Of a stretch of 53,437 nucleotides of DNA, positions 30,424 to 41,267 are shown piece after piece (within the stretch, counting starts at the first letter, position 1; each line of letters starts with the position of its first letter). This DNA is from Entamoeba invadens IP1. Taxonomy: Eukaryota > Evosea > Mastigamoebida > Endamoebidae. The stretch spans positions 57,365 through 110,801 of the forward strand of contig NW_004191893.1 in assembly GCF_000330505.1 (NCBI RefSeq), written 5' to 3'. The notes below the pieces were generated by a model that saw only the letters and a program-made list of their open reading frames with translations, made no database searches and was not told the origin of the DNA. A program made the translations under genes and the position numbers.

Positions 30424-31986
30424 ATGAGTTCTGAATCGAGTTACATACCTGATGATGGTAAAAACGATGTAGTTGGGTATATCAGTGTTTTGATAGCGAT
30501 ATTATGTTTTGGGTCGAATTGGGTTGTAGTAAAAAAGTTTCCATCGGGGGATGGCTTTTTTTTGCAATGGATGATGTGTATAGGGATATTGATAATAGGG
30601 ACTTTTACTATGTTAATTCGAGCAACCACACAAGGTGGTCCGATATATTTTGAACCATTTGCGATGCTTGGTGGTGCGTTGTGGTGTACTGGAAATATAT
30701 TATGTGTTCCTGTATTACAAATGATAGGATTGTCATTAGGCCCAGCCATATGGGGCATAGGTTTGTTTTTGTAATAATAAAACAACTCATACAATAAGAA
30801 GATTTGGTCATGAATTAACTCTATAAATATATCAACATATAAATATATAAATATCAATACCATGAATGACATAACATGAATATTATTTCAAACATATAAA
30901 TGCAATTAACGAACAGGAAATATGATTACTGGGTTTGTTTTTACAATTACAATTCTTATATACAAATCAATACTAATTCATTATACGATTTTATGTTGAA
31001 CACCTCTAAAAACAACAAGAAGTGATAAAAAATAACACACAGATGGGTTACTGGAACTTTTGGACTCTTTCATCTTCACTCCGACAAAGATGATATCAAG
31101 ATCTTTTGGTTAAATTGTGTAGGTGTTGTGTTAGTTGCTTTATCCGTGCCTCTTTATGCGTTTATACAAACAAAAGTAAAGAAAAGTGATGATAAAACTC
31201 TTCAACAAGAGAACGAAACAGAGAAAGAAGTGTTATCACAGCCTTTGGTGTTACCTCCCGAAGGATCTTCAATACCACGCGAACTTCCATCTTCTTCTTC
31301 ACTGGAGATTAAAGAGCATCCCATTGAACAAGAAGAGTCCCCTATTTTCGTCATCTTACAGAAATTACCGACCATCCCAAAAAAGATTCTTGGCGTCTCT
31401 TTGGCTCTCATCGCGGGCGTTTTCTTCGGGTCAAATTTCGACCCCCCAAAATACTTACAAGACAACGGACTCTTCTCCCCAAACGGACTCGACGTCGTCT
31501 TGGCACATTTCTTAGGTATTTTTATTACGTCTACTATCTACTTCATATGCTACGCTATTTGTTTCAGAAATAAGCCTTTCATGTATCGAGAAACAGCAGT
31601 CCCAGGAATGATCAGCGGAATGATGTGGGGTGTGGCACAAGTCTGTTGGTTCATTGCTAACACCAACTTACCGTACGTCGTATCATTCCCTTTGATCACA
31701 TCGGGTCCTGGACTTCTCTCACAATTGTGGGGGATTCTTGTCTTTGCGGAAGTTAGGTTTGTTTAGTTCATGATTCTATTCGTATTCTATTTCATTAATA
31801 CTAGTTATTAATAATATTAATACTATTGATTAATAATATTACTACTAATACTAATGGTAGTATTATTATAAATAATAATAGTATTTCAGTATAATGACAA
31901 ATAGAGGGTGGAAAAATTTCACACTCTTCGGTGCTGGCACTTTCATTTTGATTATTGGTATCGTTTGTATCGTATGCTCAAAGTGA
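30424..31986 (+). CDS. TMEM144-family membrane transporter, four exons with a 16-nt micro-exon
   Basis: This multi-pass protein is of the TMEM144 family, a group in the drug/metabolite transporter clan thought to move sugars or nucleotide sugars. Exons are 30424-30760, 30917-30932, 31043-31756 and 31890-31986; all three donors are GTTTGT; 387 residues. Exon 1 carries VLIAILCFGSNWVVVKKFPS and AMLGGALWCTGNILCVPVLQ, typical of the family. Exon 2 is only 16 nt and restores IWGIGNMITGWVTGTFGLF, where the family has an N-x2-x-GW-x-G-x-FGLF segment. Exon 3 has a polar loop and four or more membrane helices. Exon 4 adds the last helix (LIIGIVCIVCSK). Without exon 2 the frame breaks. Confidence 0.88.
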
Positions 31987-32734
31987 CAGAATCACTTTTT
32001 ATAAGTGATTAAGTAATTTAGTTTACAAATTAAATAATTTTTAAACACTTGATTGTAGTTTGAAATACTATTAATTACTAAATGTAAATTAAATTATTGG
32101 TTAAATATAAATAAAATGATCAAGATTTTTTTTCTAATAAAATATAATTTACATTTTTTTTCTTTTTTTCTTTTTTTCTTTATGAATTGTTTATTATATT
32201 TTTACTTAATATCATTTGAGAAAACTCTTGAAATTGTGTGTTTTATATCGGAATTCGAAAATAATAATAATATTATAATGTGTTCTAAAAAATGACAAAA
32301 CCAAATATAAAGTCCGTTAATTTTTTTAGTTTTTTAATTTCATAAAAAACTAAACAATCATTGGCAAAAATTAATTGATTAGTAATAATTATCTCTTTTT
32401 TATTAAAATTTATAAAAAAATTAGAAAGAAACAAATTTCGTTTTTTTTTGATAATAATTAAATAATAATAAAATAATAATATATTAATTATATATTAATA
32501 AATATCGAAACATAAAAAAAAATTAATTAATAAAACAAAGGAAAAAAGAGTCAACCATCAGGAATTGTATTTAAAAGAAAACTTCCCCGAAGAAAAAGCG
32601 AAACTATTAAAATTTGAAAAACAGATGGAAATATCTAATAACCCAAAAGAAAAAAAGGAACTCATTTAAAATAAACAAAAACGTTTGTTGTATTCGTCTC
32701 ATCAAATCAATCACACAAGATTTGACGTTTCAGA
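31987..32734. other. AT-rich spacer with a coding-like remnant
   Basis: Most is A/T-rich, including a T7C repeat near 32155-32180. The segment about 32535-32669 reads as protein-like on the plus strand (NHQELYLKENFPEEKAKLLK, ending KELI-stop) but has no start codon and no clear splice partner. It may be a gene relic. Confidence 0.5.
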
Positions 32735-33652
32735 ATGACCGAAAGAAGGACTGTTAAAATTGTGATGGTGGGTGATGGTGCTGTCGGAAAAGTTTGTTTA
32801 ATTATTATAATAAATAAAATACTAATTAAAATTAATATGGAAAATGACGAACAATTTTTCAAGAAAATTCTGACGATTAGACTGCGCTTTGTTCAACATT
32901 TGTCAATAATCAATTTCCACAAGATTACATTCCGACTGTATTTGACAATTTTTCTCGACTTCAAACAGTCGACGGTGAACAAGTTACTATGAGTATTGTT
33001 TGTTGTTTATTATAAATATAGTTTTATTATAATATCATTATTAGGTTATTTCTATTTATTAGTATTTCATTAATTATTTCAATAATTTAACAGTTAAAGA
33101 ATGAGATTGACATTTAGTGGGATACAGCTGGACAAGAGGAATACGTTTGTTCTCAAACACGTCAGATGTATAGTTTAGCAATAGAAAAAGTTACTATTTA
33201 TTACCCCTTTCGATTATAGTATTTAATATAGTTAATATTACCATACTTACTAGTAACTTATCTTACAGGACAAATTACGCCCCATGTCATACCCAAACAC
33301 TAATATCTTGATCATCTGCTTCTCAATTGACTCGCGCAGTTCGTTTGGGAATGTTTCGCAGAGATGGCTACCCGAAGTGAAACACTTCTGTCCCAACGCG
33401 CCTTTCCTTTTGGCAGCAACAAAAACAGATCTTCGCGAGTCTGAAGACGTAAAAAGTCGACTGCAAATGGAAGGAAACACATTGATAAGTAAAGACGAGT
33501 GCCAACAACTCGTGAAGAAAATTAAAGCACTGTCGTGCTGTGACTGCTCCGCTCTTCAAAATAAGGGCGTCGCTGAACTCTTCGATGAGGCAGTGAGAAG
33601 AACTAAAAGCTCGGGAAAAGAAAAAAAGGGCGGAGCCTGTGGTATGTTGTGA
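32735..33652 (+). CDS. Rho/Rac-family small GTPase, four exons with a 27-nt micro-exon
   Basis: This is a GTP switch controlling actin. Exons are 32735-32791, 32881-32997, 33118-33144 and 33269-33652, all spliced in phase 0 with GTTTGT donors; 194 residues. Motifs: P-loop GDGAVGKT (split by intron 1), effector/switch I FPQDYIPTVFDNF, switch II WDTAGQEEY encoded alone by the 27-nt exon 3, then DKLRPMSYPNT, G4 ATKTDLRE and G5 CSALQ. A Rho-type insert is present before the last helices. The C-terminus KKGGACGML ends in a CAAX box (CGML), predicting geranylgeranylation and membrane attachment. The gene would be overlooked if read without splicing. Confidence 0.93.
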
Positions 33653-33808
33653 TTCAGTGTTTCCTCTTGTTGTTTCTTTACATATATAATATATAATATA
33701 TAATATATATATATTATATATTATATATTATATATTATATATTATATATTATATATTATATATTATTATTATATAATAATATATACTCTTATATATCATT
33801 ATATATAA
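33653..33808. repeat. TATATAA/TATATTA microsatellite
   Basis: Just past the Rho stop, 33680-33780 is a run of 7-bp TATATAA, then TATATTA units forming a large AT palindrome. A second palindrome (ACTCTTATATA arms) covers 33784-33812 and overlaps the left end of the inverted-repeat element. Confidence 0.75.
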
Positions 33809-35261
33809 GAGTGTTAACTTGATAGACCACTTTTATGTGGATGGCTTTGGAAATCTTACATGTTTTTGTTGTAATTGCGATTAAATTTGCCTAAGAGTTG
33901 ACAAAAAATGGGTTTTTTGGACCGAATTCATAAAAAAGCGATTTTTTTGAAAGTTAAAACAGAAAAAACAAATTTTATTTTTAGTAAAAGTCATTTTTTT
34001 CTTTTACCATTTAAACGAATTTGCCGCAAAAAAAAACATTTTTGTTAAAAATTTTAAGACTAAAGTTTTTAATTAATTAACTTTAGTTCATTTAATTAAT
34101 TGTATAAACTATATTTAATCAAAAAAATTATTGAAATTGAATAATTTATAAAATAACATATAATTTGTCATAAAATACAATGGCATAGTTTACTGTGGAT
34201 TGGTTAAAAAGGTGTGGATGGTAAATATAGACAGACAATCTTCATTATTACATGTTAAATGTAATGATTAACATCCCTTGTATTTTTTGATGGTTTTTGT
34301 TGGTATTTGCCGTATGTTTCTATTCTAATTAACTAGTATTGTTATGATTTTTTAATAACATAAAAAATAACTTATGGTTTCAATGTGGTAATTTGCCATT
34401 TAACTTTTTAACGTTTTTATAGTAAAAATTAAATTTTATTTAACTATGTTAATAGAATTTGTTTTGTGATTATTCTGTCATTTTTATGTCAATAAATAAT
34501 GTACTATTGTAATATAATTGATTGTTATTAATTAATAGTTTAGTTTAGACATAAAACCTTTGTCTTCAACATTTCCAACAAAACCTGAATATTATTTAGG
34601 ATGTAAAACCGTTTTTTATACGTATAATTTTGACAACTAAAAGAACTTTATTCAACAAATTTCAATTCCCAAATATTATTATTAAAATAATAAACTAATA
34701 GAATTTTTATATAAATTACAATACTATTAGTAAAAAGTGATAATTAATGCATTTTTGAGCCACGATTAACAAAAAATAATATAATTGTTAATTGATATTT
34801 AAATTAAATATTTTTTAATGCAAAAAACGGGAAATTTCCCAAATTATAATTTCATAAATCACTTTTGAAATGTTTTTTCAATTAAAAAACGAAAAAAATA
34901 GCGTTACATGTATCAAATAAACGGGATAATACACTTAAATTTTGTTAGTTATTTTATTTGTTCATTTTGATCTATTCTTATTTTACCACTCCAAAATAAG
35001 GCTGAAAATAGCGTTTTTTCTTACTATGAAATTATTGCAAATATTGGAAATACTCCTTATGGGGGTATTCATGTTTGTGTATCATTTTTGTCCCATAAAT
35101 GATCATAAATAACAATTATTAATTTTAAAAATCATAACATATGGTTTATAACGGATATTTGAATTTTTTCGACAAAAAAATAAGAGGCTATCCACACAAA
35201 ATAATCCAATCCGCAGGGATTCACCATTTCCGTGTGGATACGCCCTATCACGTTAACACTC
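33809..35261. mobile_element. Candidate non-autonomous DNA transposon (terminal inverted repeats, no ORF)
   Basis: The left end GAGTGTTAACTTGATAG (33809-33825) matches the right end GAGTGTTAACGTGATAG (35261-35245, minus strand) at 16 of 17 positions. Both ends are flanked by TATATAA (33802-33808 and 35262-35268), a possible 7-bp target duplication, though the AT background weakens this. Subterminal GTGGAT motifs recur near both ends (33836, 34192, 34212, 35190 minus, 35232). The 1453 bp inside have no ORF, so movement would need a transposase from elsewhere. I cannot assign a superfamily. Confidence 0.55.
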
Positions 35262-35268
35262 TATATAA

Positions 35269-35535
35269 TAATATTTATAGTATTATTATATTATATTTAT
35301 GGTATTCTTATTAATATCTCTGTATAGTTGTTTTATAGTTTAATTATGGTATTATTATGGGAGTATTTATTTATAGTTATAATCTATTTATATTATAGTA
35401 AAAATCTGGTTGATTGCATTGTTAAGAATATTTAATAATTTAATTAATATTGCTACTATTACGATGAAGTGATAAGGGCGAGATTGTAAGGGAGGAAAGA
35501 AAGGAAAGATAAGGCGAGAAATGTGTATATAAAAA
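35269..35535. other. AT-rich spacer
   Basis: Between the inverted-repeat element and the LRR gene stop. A purine-rich patch at 35460-35515 may be its 3' UTR. Confidence 0.45.
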
Positions 35536-37059
35536 TCAATTTACCTCGTCAGAGATGTCGTCCTCGACGATTTCGTTAAACTGCTCCATTACAACTCCTT
35601 TTAACTCAAGGGAATTCGTGAGAGCATCATCAATAAGGTTCTTGGATGTTATGAGCCGTGCTCCCTTTTGTAATAAGGTGAGTGGTTTTAGATCGCCACT
35701 GATGTTAACCAACGTTAGATTAAAGAGATGTGGTATTGTCGTCACACTACCAATGTTGATACACGTTGGAATGTCTTTCAAAACAAGCGACTCTAAAGAC
35801 ACAAGTTGGCTCACCGGTTGTAAGTCGATTTGTTTGACCATTGCAAGCATTAACCGCTTTAAATGTTGGACTTGAAACACCTCTGTTGGAACCACGGAAT
35901 TGACGATGTCGATACTCGAGAGGGAAATGAATCGAGTGAACTCGTTGGGTGCTTCGATGTGTTGGACATCCTTCAATACAAAGTCCTTAATCACCTCCCT
36001 CCCTAACGTCCTCACCTTGCCAATGTTCACTGTGGGGGACAACACACGCAAACATTCGAACCCAAGTGTAAAGAGTTTTGCTATGTCCGTGAAATCACCG
36101 TCGTACTCGTTGCATATGTTTAAAGCTTTTAACCGCAAACCTTGAGGAATATGCATGGTTGTGTCCAAACCTCGTTCAACAAACACGTCGCCTAAGAAAT
36201 GGAAGTAATCTGGCGTCTGCGAAAATGACGGCAGGTCTTGAGCATCTGCAGTGAGCGTGGCGTGCAAACATTTTAAGTTGGACATCGTTGTGAGAGACGA
36301 GATAAGGGGATCACTGCCAACCTCGCTTTCAGTAATGTCCATCGAAGTCAAATGGGTCAGCTTTGTCACGTTCTCAATCTGTGAAAACCGAGTGAAGTAA
36401 TTTCGTAAAGTCAAACTCCGGAGCCGGCGACACGCCAAAAACTCGCCAATATGCTGGTTGAAGTACGTGGAGTCTGCAACAAAGACGTTGAGCGCGACGA
36501 GGGTTGTAATTGTTGTGAAGCTGCTACAAAAGCAGAAAACCTTCAGTGAAGTCAGGTTTTGGAGATTCGACAAACTCGCAACTTCCTTTGTAAGCGAAAA
36601 TCTGTTGTGTTTTGAAAAATCCTTTGCAATAGATAATTGCTGAAGTGTAGTCTGTCCGGATATTGTGTCAATGAACTTAGTGTTCGCCTCCTCCCCACTC
36701 TCACAAAACGACACCGAAAGTGAAGTCAACTTTGGTGCCAAAATCTGTGTCAATTGGTCGACTGTGATATCTGCGTCGATGGAAATTCTTTGGAGTTTTG
36801 ATAACGTTTTGACCACTGAAAGGTCTTTCACGCCCAAAGAAGGGTTTTTGGTTTGTATCGTTAATGTGTTCAGAAATGGTGTGTGGGCGATGTGTGGTAA
36901 ATAACTCTCCTCGCAAATTGTTTCAGTCAACATTGAAATAAGATTTCTATTCTTCTTATTGACAAAGAGAAGCGAGTACAAAAAACGTAGAGGGACATAG
37001 TTATAGACTTGGAAATAAGCCAGCGTCGACAATTTGCTCATTTTATATTTGCAGTTCAT
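35536..37059 (-). CDS. Leucine-rich repeat protein of Entamoeba type
   Basis: 507 residues from ATG 37059. The first 45 residues (TLAYFQVYNYVPLRFLYSLL) form a hydrophobic helix pair like the N-terminal cap of Entamoeba LRR proteins. From about 60 onward irregular leucine-rich repeats follow, for example LSKLQRISIDADITVDQLTQ, LKVFCFCSSFTTITTLVALN, LKRLMLAMVKQIDLQPVSQL and LVSLESLVLKDIPTCINIGS. There is no signal peptide, so it is probably a cytosolic protein-binding scaffold. The acidic C-terminus (NEIVEDDISDEVN) is outside the repeats. No enzyme domain. Confidence 0.8.
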   Translation of the reverse strand: MNCKYKMSKLSTLAYFQVYNYVPLRFLYSLLFVNKKNRNLISMLTETICEESYLPHIAHTPFLNTLTIQTKNPSLGVKDLSVVKTLSKLQRISIDADITVDQLTQILAPKLTSLSVSFCESGEEANTKFIDTISGQTTLQQLSIAKDFSKHNRFSLTKEVASLSNLQNLTSLKVFCFCSSFTTITTLVALNVFVADSTYFNQHIGEFLACRRLRSLTLRNYFTRFSQIENVTKLTHLTSMDITESEVGSDPLISSLTTMSNLKCLHATLTADAQDLPSFSQTPDYFHFLGDVFVERGLDTTMHIPQGLRLKALNICNEYDGDFTDIAKLFTLGFECLRVLSPTVNIGKVRTLGREVIKDFVLKDVQHIEAPNEFTRFISLSSIDIVNSVVPTEVFQVQHLKRLMLAMVKQIDLQPVSQLVSLESLVLKDIPTCINIGSVTTIPHLFNLTLVNISGDLKPLTLLQKGARLITSKNLIDDALTNSLELKGVVMEQFNEIVEDDISDEVN

Positions 37060-37859
37060 CCCAAAAATTTAACACTTTTTCCCTTTCTTGTACGACTACC
37101 AAATTATTTATTTGATTCTTTTTGGGTTTTCTTCTCTGATAGTATTGATTTGACAAAAAAAAACATTATTATTTGTTATTAATAACAAATTAATATAAAA
37201 TTAAATATCTCTTGTATAGTATACTATTTTATTAATTTAAATTATGATTTAAATTATACATAACAGAAATTTTACTTTAGTCTAAAACCGTCTGTCTGTT
37301 TTAACAGTAACAACTATTTTTGTATAATTTTATTTAAGTAAATTTAACCATTTTATAATTAAATTATTAAAGTTTTCATTGTAAGGGTTAAAAAAAAGAA
37401 ATTGAAAAATTAGAAAAACAACAAAATAACTATAAATAAATGACAAATTTTACAATAATTTATAATTGCTTAAACAATATTATGTTTAAATAGAAATGCT
37501 ATTTATGAAACAACAAAAGATTTTCTATTTGAATTTTTGCTCACTTAAAAGCTCAAAACTCAATATATTATTTTTTAATCAATAATGTTTTACAACTTAT
37601 TTTATTGTACATTAGCAAATTATTTAAAAAATATTAATAAAAAACAAATAACTATTATTTGATAACAAACCAATATATTATTTGTAATTAATTTAAAAAA
37701 AAACACCACATAACTTATTAGTTCATATTTATTATTGAGATACTATTAATACCAATTCTTTTATAAATAATAATATTATCATTTACAAACTATAATAACA
37801 TACTATATTAATATTAGTAAAAAATTAGTAAAATAGAATAAAGTTTCAAAATCGTCAAT
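37060..37859. other. AT-rich spacer
   Basis: No gene seen; long A/T tracts between two minus-strand genes. It includes the promoter of the LRR gene, with no clear TATA. Confidence 0.55.
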
Positions 37860-40800
37860 TCAGTTTGTCATTTCTTTGCAAGCCTTCTCAGCGCTTTCTG
37901 TGCTCTTGATTTCCTCCTTGATCTTCTCGATTTTTTCAAACAGTGACTTTTTGACTTCCTCTGGTGTTTTGTCGAAGTGGACGTCCTTTGTCTTTGCCTC
38001 GACTTCCTCCAAATTTTTCTTCAAGCTTTCCGCCTTCTCGCCGAGTCTTTTGACCTCAAGAATTGGGTCGATAATTCCGATCAAATGGGAGTAGATTTTA
38101 GTGTTTGAGTCGACGACAACCATTGGCATTCCCTTTAAGTTATCTTCCTTTTGGATGTAGACTTTCCCGGTGCTTGCGAGACTTTCGATCATCTCTGCGA
38201 ATTGATTCAAGTATTCTTCATTTGAGACGACGGTGCATTCTGGCTTTTGTTTTGATTGAATGATAGCTTGTTGGTAAGTAGAGTTCAATGAACGAATTGC
38301 CTTGACTATAGTGTAGACGTACTTGACTTCTTCTTCGACTTTCTCATTGACAAATTCCGTGTTAAATTCGGGGTACTGACTCATCATAATTGAATCAACG
38401 TCCGTCGATCTTCTCTTCATCCGTTGCCAAAGTTCTTCAGTAACAAAAGGCATGAAGGGATGAAGTGCTCTCAACCCGACTTCCATGACGTCATACAACG
38501 TCAGTTCAGCTGCTTTTCTCTTCTCATTTTCTTTTCCTCTAAATGTCGGCTTTGACGCTTCCAAGAAGACGTCGCAGAAGTCGTACAACCAGAATGAGTA
38601 AAGTGTTTGTGTCGCATTCCCAAATTCGTAACTTTCAATTTGCTTTCTTAAAGTCTCAACCATCACATTCATACGATGGAAAATCCAACGATCAATTTCA
38701 CTGCAATTCGCATGTAACTCGACTTTCTTTGATGGCGTAAAGTCTTCAGAGAAGTTCATTGACGCAAACTTAAACGCGTTCCACAACTTATTACAGAAGT
38801 TTCGATACCCAACTACTCGGTTGATGTCCAAGTTAATATCTCTGCCTTGCGTCATATAAGCCAACAACGCAAACCTCATCGCGTCCGTCCCGCACTCTTC
38901 GATCCCGTGGGGGAAGTTCATTTGTTGTCCTTTAGTCGCAATTGCAATTTCCTTCTCCGACAAATTGTAGATCTTCAATTTCTCGTTTAATCCCTCCAAA
39001 GAGATCCCTTCAATGACATCGATGGGATCAATAACATTCCCTAATGACTTCGACATCTTTCTTCCTTGTGCGTCTCGAATGATCGAGTGGAATAAGACTT
39101 GCTTGAATGGGATCTTATCAGTTAGTTCTAATGACATCATCACCATTCGAGCTACCCAGAAGAATATAATGTCATGTCCCGTCTCTAATAACTCCCCAGG
39201 GAAATACTTCTCGACGTCTAAAGTCTTCTCAGGCCATCCCATAACACTGAATGGGAATAATCCTGATGAGAACCATGTGTCTAAGACATCCGGATCTTGT
39301 TTTAACTCAATTAATGAGATATCGACGTTCCGTGCCTTTGCTCCTAACTGACGCGCTTCTTCTTCACTTCTTGCTACTACCCAATTCTTCATATCCATTT
39401 CATCAACTTCAGGCGTGTCCTTGACATTCACTAAATACGCAGGAATACGATGTCCCCACCATAATTGTCGTGAAATACACCAATCATGAATGTTCTCTAA
39501 CCATCGGTACCACACATTCTTCATCTCAGCAGGATACATCTCTAATTCATTCTCACGAACAGCTTTCACAGCACGTTCGGCCATATTCTTACAATTGACC
39601 CACCACTGCGGTTTCACGCGTGGCTCAATAACATCTTTACTTCGACTACATAAAGGAACGCGCATAGCTGATGGCTTCACTCCAACATAGAGATTCATCT
39701 CTTTCAATTTCTTGATGATCGCCTCACGCGCATCAAATCGTTTCATCCCCGCAAATTCCCCGCAAATGTTATTTAATGTGCCATCGTCATTCAACATGTT
39801 CACTATTGGTAAGTGATGTCTCAACGCAACATTATAATCATTCGGATCATGCGCTGGTGTCACTTTCACACATCCCGTCCCAAAGTTCATATCTACCAAT
39901 TCATCGTCTTCGATGATTGGTAACAACTTCCCATTGAATGGGTGCTTCACACTCCACCCATGATACTTCTTATATCTCTCATCTTGCGAATGAATACACA
40001 CACACGCATCAGCTAACATCGTTTCAATACGAGTCGTAGCTATATGCATCATCCCATCTTCTTTACCAGTCTCAGGGTTAATTAATGGATAACAAAACTC
40101 TGTCAAATTACCAAAGACTATTGGCTTCGAATACCCAGGGACATTAATCGGAGTCGGCTTCTCAATATCTATGTAATCAACTTCAATATCACTGATCGCA
40201 GTCTTTAAGGTACAACACCAATTCACTAATCGCTGCTCTCTATATAACAACCCTTTCTCATAGAACCGACAAAACGCCTCTTTAACAGCTTGACTGCGCG
40301 TCTCATCCATTGTAAAGACTTCACGAGACCAATCAAGAGAACTCCCAAGTCGCTTCAGTTGTTCACATATCCCTTTCCCATATTCATCTTTCCACTTCCA
40401 TACTTCTTCAAGGAACTTCTCGCGGCCAATGTCATGTCTGGTGATCCCTTGCTCCTTCATTAATTTCTTCTCAACTACTACTTGAGTAGCTATCCCGGCG
40501 TGGTCAACACCCGGAACCCATAAAGTAGTATCTCCAAGCATTCTATGATATCGAACAATTGTATCTTGAATACTATTTGTCAACGCATGGCCTATATGAA
40601 GTTTCCCAGTGACGTTAGGAGGAGGAATCACTATCACAAATTTCTTCCCAGACTCACTTTGGGCTTTGGTTTCGGGTTTGAAATAATNNNNNNNNNNNNN
40701 NNNNNNNNNNNNNNNNNNNNNNNNNNNNNNNNNNNNNNNNNNNNNNNNNNNNNNNNNNNNNNNNNNNNNNNNNNNNNNNNNNNNNNNTCTTTGGGTGCCT

Positions 40801-40990
40801 TTTCCTTCTTCACTTTCGGCTCCTTAGACGCTGCAGCCTGCGCTTGTTGCTTCTTCTGGAACTTCTCATTCTTGCTCGCTAATTTGGCCTTCTTCAATTC
40901 CTCACGGCGTTTCTTCTTTTCCTCCTCTTCAGGAGTGAGCGCTTTCACCTCTTTCGGCGCTTTCGGTGCTTTTTGTTCGGCCTGACTCAT
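37860..40990 (-). CDS. VARS: Valyl-tRNA synthetase, interrupted by an assembly gap
   Basis: This class Ia enzyme charges tRNA-Val. The ATG at 40990 begins a Lys/Ala-rich eukaryotic extension (SQAEQKAPKAPKEVK). The gap 40688-40787 follows, then YFKPETKAQSESGKKFVIVI leads into PPPNVTGKLHIGHAL with the HIGH motif. Later come the editing domain, the zinc-free KMSKS loop (GRKMSKSLGNV) and the anticodon-binding helices, ending in a C-terminal coiled coil (LEVKRLGEKAESLKKNLEEV). It is otherwise complete, about 925 residues after the gap. The two sides are in different frames across 100 N, so the true gap length should be 2 modulo 3 (98, 101, ...) unless it contains an intron. Confidence 0.95.
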
Positions 40991-41267
40991 TTCTTCTGAT
41001 TACAGTTGAAGTTCCTCAATCTTTTTTAAAGACTAGGGTTTGTCCAAAAACAGCATTTTTGGGACTCCAGAGTGTTAATTATCAAACAACTGTGCTAAAA
41101 ATATTTACAAATAGAAAAACAACGACTCACTGTTCTGTTTTCAGTACACACAACTCCATTTTTGGGGTGTTCTAGTTTTGTGTACCATATTGTTTAGTTT
41201 AATGCTCAACGAGAACCCAATGGTCTTGACGCTACAAAGTGTGGTGGAATGAAGACAACAAAAGACA

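Noticed and set aside
41068..41083. AGAGTGTTAATTATCA resembles the inverted-repeat element end
   Set aside because: Only about 10 contiguous bases match and no opposite end is nearby; likely chance.
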